In this document: one piece after another, positions 61,001 through 64,000 of the stretch | How the letters are laid out: every line of letters starts with the position of its first letter | Numbering within the stretch: position 1 is the first letter of the stretch | From: Dermatophagoides farinae | Lineage: Eukaryota > Arthropoda > Arachnida > Sarcoptiformes > Pyroglyphidae | Reading direction: 5' to 3' | Length of the DNA stretch: 64,000 nt | Assembly (NCBI RefSeq): GCF_024713945.1 | Contig: NC_134677.1 | Coordinates: forward strand, 5,149,001-5,213,000 | The notes under the pieces: model-generated | Seen by the model: the letters and a program-made list of their open reading frames with translations, nothing else | Databases searched by the model: none | What the model was told of the DNA's origin: nothing | Translations under genes and position numbers: made by a program

Positions 61001-61951
61001 ATGGCCACAATGGATATGGAAGATTTTATTCTGTCAAAAAGTAATTTTCCTTTTAATATTACATTGAATAGTTTAAAGTTTTGGAAAAAACATTCCTCAT
61101 CCATAACAATCAACGAAGGTGAATATTGTCAAAAAGTTACCTATTTAGGAAATATGTTGACAGCATGGGCGAAAGGTGACCCATCAGTTAATCGTGCTTT
61201 GGATACATTATGGAACAATCATGATAATCGAAAGAATCATCAAAATCATACTGATATACAAATGAGATTAACAATATGCAATTCCGGATTAAAAGCTGAA
61301 ACCAAACAATATGGCCTTACAGAATATTGGGCAAATAGAATAACGTATTGTTGTTGGAAACAAAAATATCCGAAAATTTTTTGTTGGGTATATCGCCATA
61401 TTGGTCGTCGTGGTAAACCTGAATTACGTTGTCATGCTGTATTGTGCCAAAAAGAAGATGTTGCAAAACGTATGGCCAGATTGTTGGAAGAACGATTGGC
61501 TATGGCATTACGAGAATTTTTACGGGAAAAATTAATACGACAACGAGCACGAATGTCGTTGATGGAAATGCCGATTAGAAAACAGTTACTAGTCAAAGGT
61601 ATGGCCAATTTTAGGCCACCAATCGAACGATCACGTTCAGCACCCCGTTTAGTATCGATCTTAGAAGATGCACAACAGGAAGAGGATGAAGAACGTGAAT
61701 TATTAAAATTATTCTCAAAAGAAGAAGAAGAAGAAGACTATGAAGATTTTGCTGAAATGTCCAGCATATCAATCGATGATGATGACGATAATGGTAGTAG
61801 TGGTAACAGTGGCAATATACGACTACGGAAATGTACCAAACATCATATCGATGATGATTGTGATTGTAATTGTGATGATGATGAAAATGATTCAGCCATT
61901 GATAGTGAAAGTTTTAAATCTGATGAAATCATGTACAGTACTAACGGATAG
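61001..61951 (+). CDS. FAM43: FAM43-family PID/PTB-domain protein
   Basis: Intronless 316-aa ORF. Residues about 38-170 form the PID/PTB-like domain with the family's near-diagnostic strings VTYLGNMLTAWAKGD, SGLKAETKQYGLTEYWANRI, TYCCWKQKYPKIFCWVYRH and ELRCHAVLCQ, matching human FAM43A/B (LGNVLTGWAKGEG..., GLRATTRAHGLTEYWAHR, PRVFCWVYRHEGR, LRCHAVLC). A long basic helix follows (KRMARLLEERLAMALREFLREKLIRQRAR), then an Arg/Ser patch (RSRSAPRL) and a strongly acidic C-terminal tail with Asp/Glu/Cys runs. Human FAM43 genes are also intronless. Adaptor-like intracellular role presumed from the fold; biochemical function in the family is poorly known. Start at 61001 fits the first ATG with a second Met at codon 4. 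Confidence 0.94.
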   Translation: MATMDMEDFILSKSNFPFNITLNSLKFWKKHSSSITINEGEYCQKVTYLGNMLTAWAKGDPSVNRALDTLWNNHDNRKNHQNHTDIQMRLTICNSGLKAETKQYGLTEYWANRITYCCWKQKYPKIFCWVYRHIGRRGKPELRCHAVLCQKEDVAKRMARLLEERLAMALREFLREKLIRQRARMSLMEMPIRKQLLVKGMANFRPPIERSRSAPRLVSILEDAQQEEDEERELLKLFSKEEEEEDYEDFAEMSSISIDDDDDNGSSGNSGNIRLRKCTKHHIDDDCDCNCDDDENDSAIDSESFKSDEIMYSTNG

Positions 61952-64000
61952 CGCCCCCTCTCATTGAAAAAAAAACAAATTCCAGATTTATATCATGAAT
62001 AATTTTCATTGACCTTATGATCTTTATGTGTACAGTTTGTGATCAATTCTTTTTTTTTCATTTATTAAAATTTGATTTTCCTTTATCATATACAAATTTT
62101 TTTTACTGTTTTTGAATGTAACAAAATAAATTTCGAAATTCTGCCATTTTCATTTTAAATGATGTTTTTTTCTATAATTTTTGTTAATTTATCATCAAAA
62201 TCAAAAAATTTTTTTGAAAAAAAATGATATTCGATTTTTTCCTTTTTTAGGCGGAGAAAATATTTATCAACCTACGATTAAAATAATGTAATTATTTTTT
62301 TTCTATTTTTCTTATTCTAGCTGCATTAATGATTTTCAGTTATTTTTAGAGTTTCATCAAACTAAAATCACACCAAACAAAACGAAAATAAAAAATTGTA
62401 GGCGTCTCATCATCATCATCGAAAATAAATTTCCTATTCATTTGGTATAATATAAGCAGCAGATATAACGATCATTTTCACTCACAAAGTGAAAAACAAT
62501 TTTTTTTTTCGTTTGAGAAAAAACATTTCATTTTCTTTTTTTTTCGATATTCAATATCCGCCATATGGTCGTTTGATTGATTGATCGATCAAATCAATCA
62601 AATCGGAAAAAGTGTCTACCAATTTGAATCAATCAAATCCTTTTTTTTCATTTAATTCTATCGAAATAATGGAAATTATATAAATTTTTTTTTCAAATCA
62701 CAATCATTCATTCATTCATTCTATTGGCGATCGGGTCATTTGATTTTGTCATCTAACAAAAAAAAAAAATGATTTGACCGACTGTTTATGATTTTTCTTT
62801 TAATTTAAAATTCAAATTTCAATAGTCCAATTGTTCTTATATAACAGGTAAAAATTAAAGACATCAAAATTTTAAAATCATCATCATCATCATCATCATC
62901 ACCATCATCATTCATTCATTTATCTGTAAATAATGTTGAAAGAAAAAAAAAAGAAAAATTTGTTCACATGGATTTTGATTTTTTCTGTTGCACGTTCCAC
63001 GTTCATCATTATCATCATACATCATCATACACTGTGCTTGTGTGTGTGTGTGTGTGTCTAATCCACTTCAATGAGATCATTTTCTCTGCTTATTTATTTT
63101 GATTGATTTAACCGAAAAGGTTAAAGTAATTTTGTTTACAACATTTACGACAATAGCTGTAATTTCTTCCCCCTCCGTTTTTAGTTTTGACAATTAATGA
63201 TAAAAAAAACTATAGTTGAATGAATGAATTTTTTCGTTTTTATTTTTTGTTCTTTTTTTTTGTTTTCTAATATCATTTCGAAATGAATTATGTAAATTAT
63301 CCAAAACAATTCATCTTATCTTTCTATCTTGTAGATTAGTCTTTTAAATATGTTTTTATCTGTCTTTGTGTGTACAGTTCAAATTTCATTAGTTCAACAA
63401 AAAAAAATGTTTTTTTTTTCATTATTCTAATCCATCAAAACATCATGATGATGATGATGATGGTTAAATCTGGAGCAACATGGTTATAGTTTTTGTTTTC
63501 TTTTATAAAATACATCATCATCATGATAATTATATGATGATTATGATGATAGTTGTAATTTTATTTCATTCATTCTATACACATACCAAATAATAATTAT
63601 AACATAATCTAGTTTAACTTGTTAAGCGTATATGAATGAATTATATAACACATGGACAAACACACATTTGGTTGGCCATTCATGAAATCAAAAAAAAAAA
63701 AAAAAAAGAATACAAACATAGCCATCAAGATCACACATCTCAAACAATAATGATGATTATTATAAAATTTCATTTGAGCCCGTTTCAAATGTCCGCATAA
63801 TCATTTATAATATATGGACATTTAAAAAATTTGTGATTGTTGTTTTGAAAAAATTTTTTTTCCATTATTTTTGAAATATAAACCATTACCATGATCATCA
63901 TAGTATCGCACTTTATTTCTCATTAACATCTTTGTGAAACATATCATGTAAAAAAATAAATCATGAATTCATGGTATGTATGTTATAAAAAATGATGATT
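61952..64000. other. 3' region downstream of the FAM43-like gene, no gene seen
   Basis: AT-rich, with A-runs, (CAT)n at 62879-62910, (TG)n at 63038-63057 and ATG-rich patches around 63440-63550. No recognisable protein, tRNA or transposon; the probable 3' UTR includes AATAAA-like sites such as that near 62125. Confidence 0.45.

Noticed and set aside
1-64000. CRISPR arrays, operons, prophage or other bacterial features
   Set aside because: Spliced genes and animal-specific proteins throughout; the tandem repeats at 38.9-39.5 kb have no spacer pattern.

Overview
The window looks like nuclear DNA of a small arthropod, most likely an acariform (astigmatan, dust-mite-like) mite. It is strongly AT-rich, most introns are about 50-80 bp with GT-AG ends, genes are tightly packed in places, and the proteins are animal ones, including an arthropod-type chitin synthase. 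The mite assignment is inference from compactness, composition and gene content, not a database match.

Layout. 0.8-8.9 kb (+): seven-exon chitin synthase. 9.4-10.0 kb (-): a GTP cyclohydrolase I feedback regulatory protein (GFRP) homologue with a large charged insert. 11.3-15.4 kb (-): class A neuropeptide-type GPCR with long low-complexity tails. 15.4-21.7 kb: no gene found. 21.7-25.1 kb (+): CNNM/cyclin-M metal transporter. 25.4-30.2 kb: three small secreted Cys-rich genes, one with a dynein-light-chain fold at its C-terminus and one with a ten-Cys colipase/prokineticin-like pattern. 31.0-37.5 kb: dense block of nuclear and mitochondrial information-processing genes: TAF1C-like (-), POLR2K (+), TXNL4A/Dim1 (-), TRMT10C-like (+), ASH2 (-). 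37.5-42.5 kb: repeat island with a near-perfect hairpin, possible 3.8-kb terminal inverted repeats, a doublecortin-like ORF, a G/C-run minisatellite, a tRNA-like scrap, a pogo/Tigger-type MITE and a foldback. 42.5-46.7 kb: N-acetylglucosamine kinase (+) tail-to-tail with a membrane-anchored hexosaminidase D (-). 47.4-50.0 kb: RBM42 (+), MsrB (-), and a SMYD4-like C-terminal ORF (+). 50-61 kb: 11-kb AT-rich tract with only simple repeats recognised. 61.0-62.0 kb (+): intronless FAM43-family PID protein.

Functional links. Chitin synthase, hexosaminidase D and N-acetylglucosamine kinase all handle N-acetylglucosamine (synthesis, release, salvage). The 31-37.5 kb block is arranged head-to-head and tail-to-tail with very short gaps, implying shared promoters. 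Exon junctions were read by eye from splice consensus and reading frame; in every multi-exon model the summed exon length is a multiple of three.
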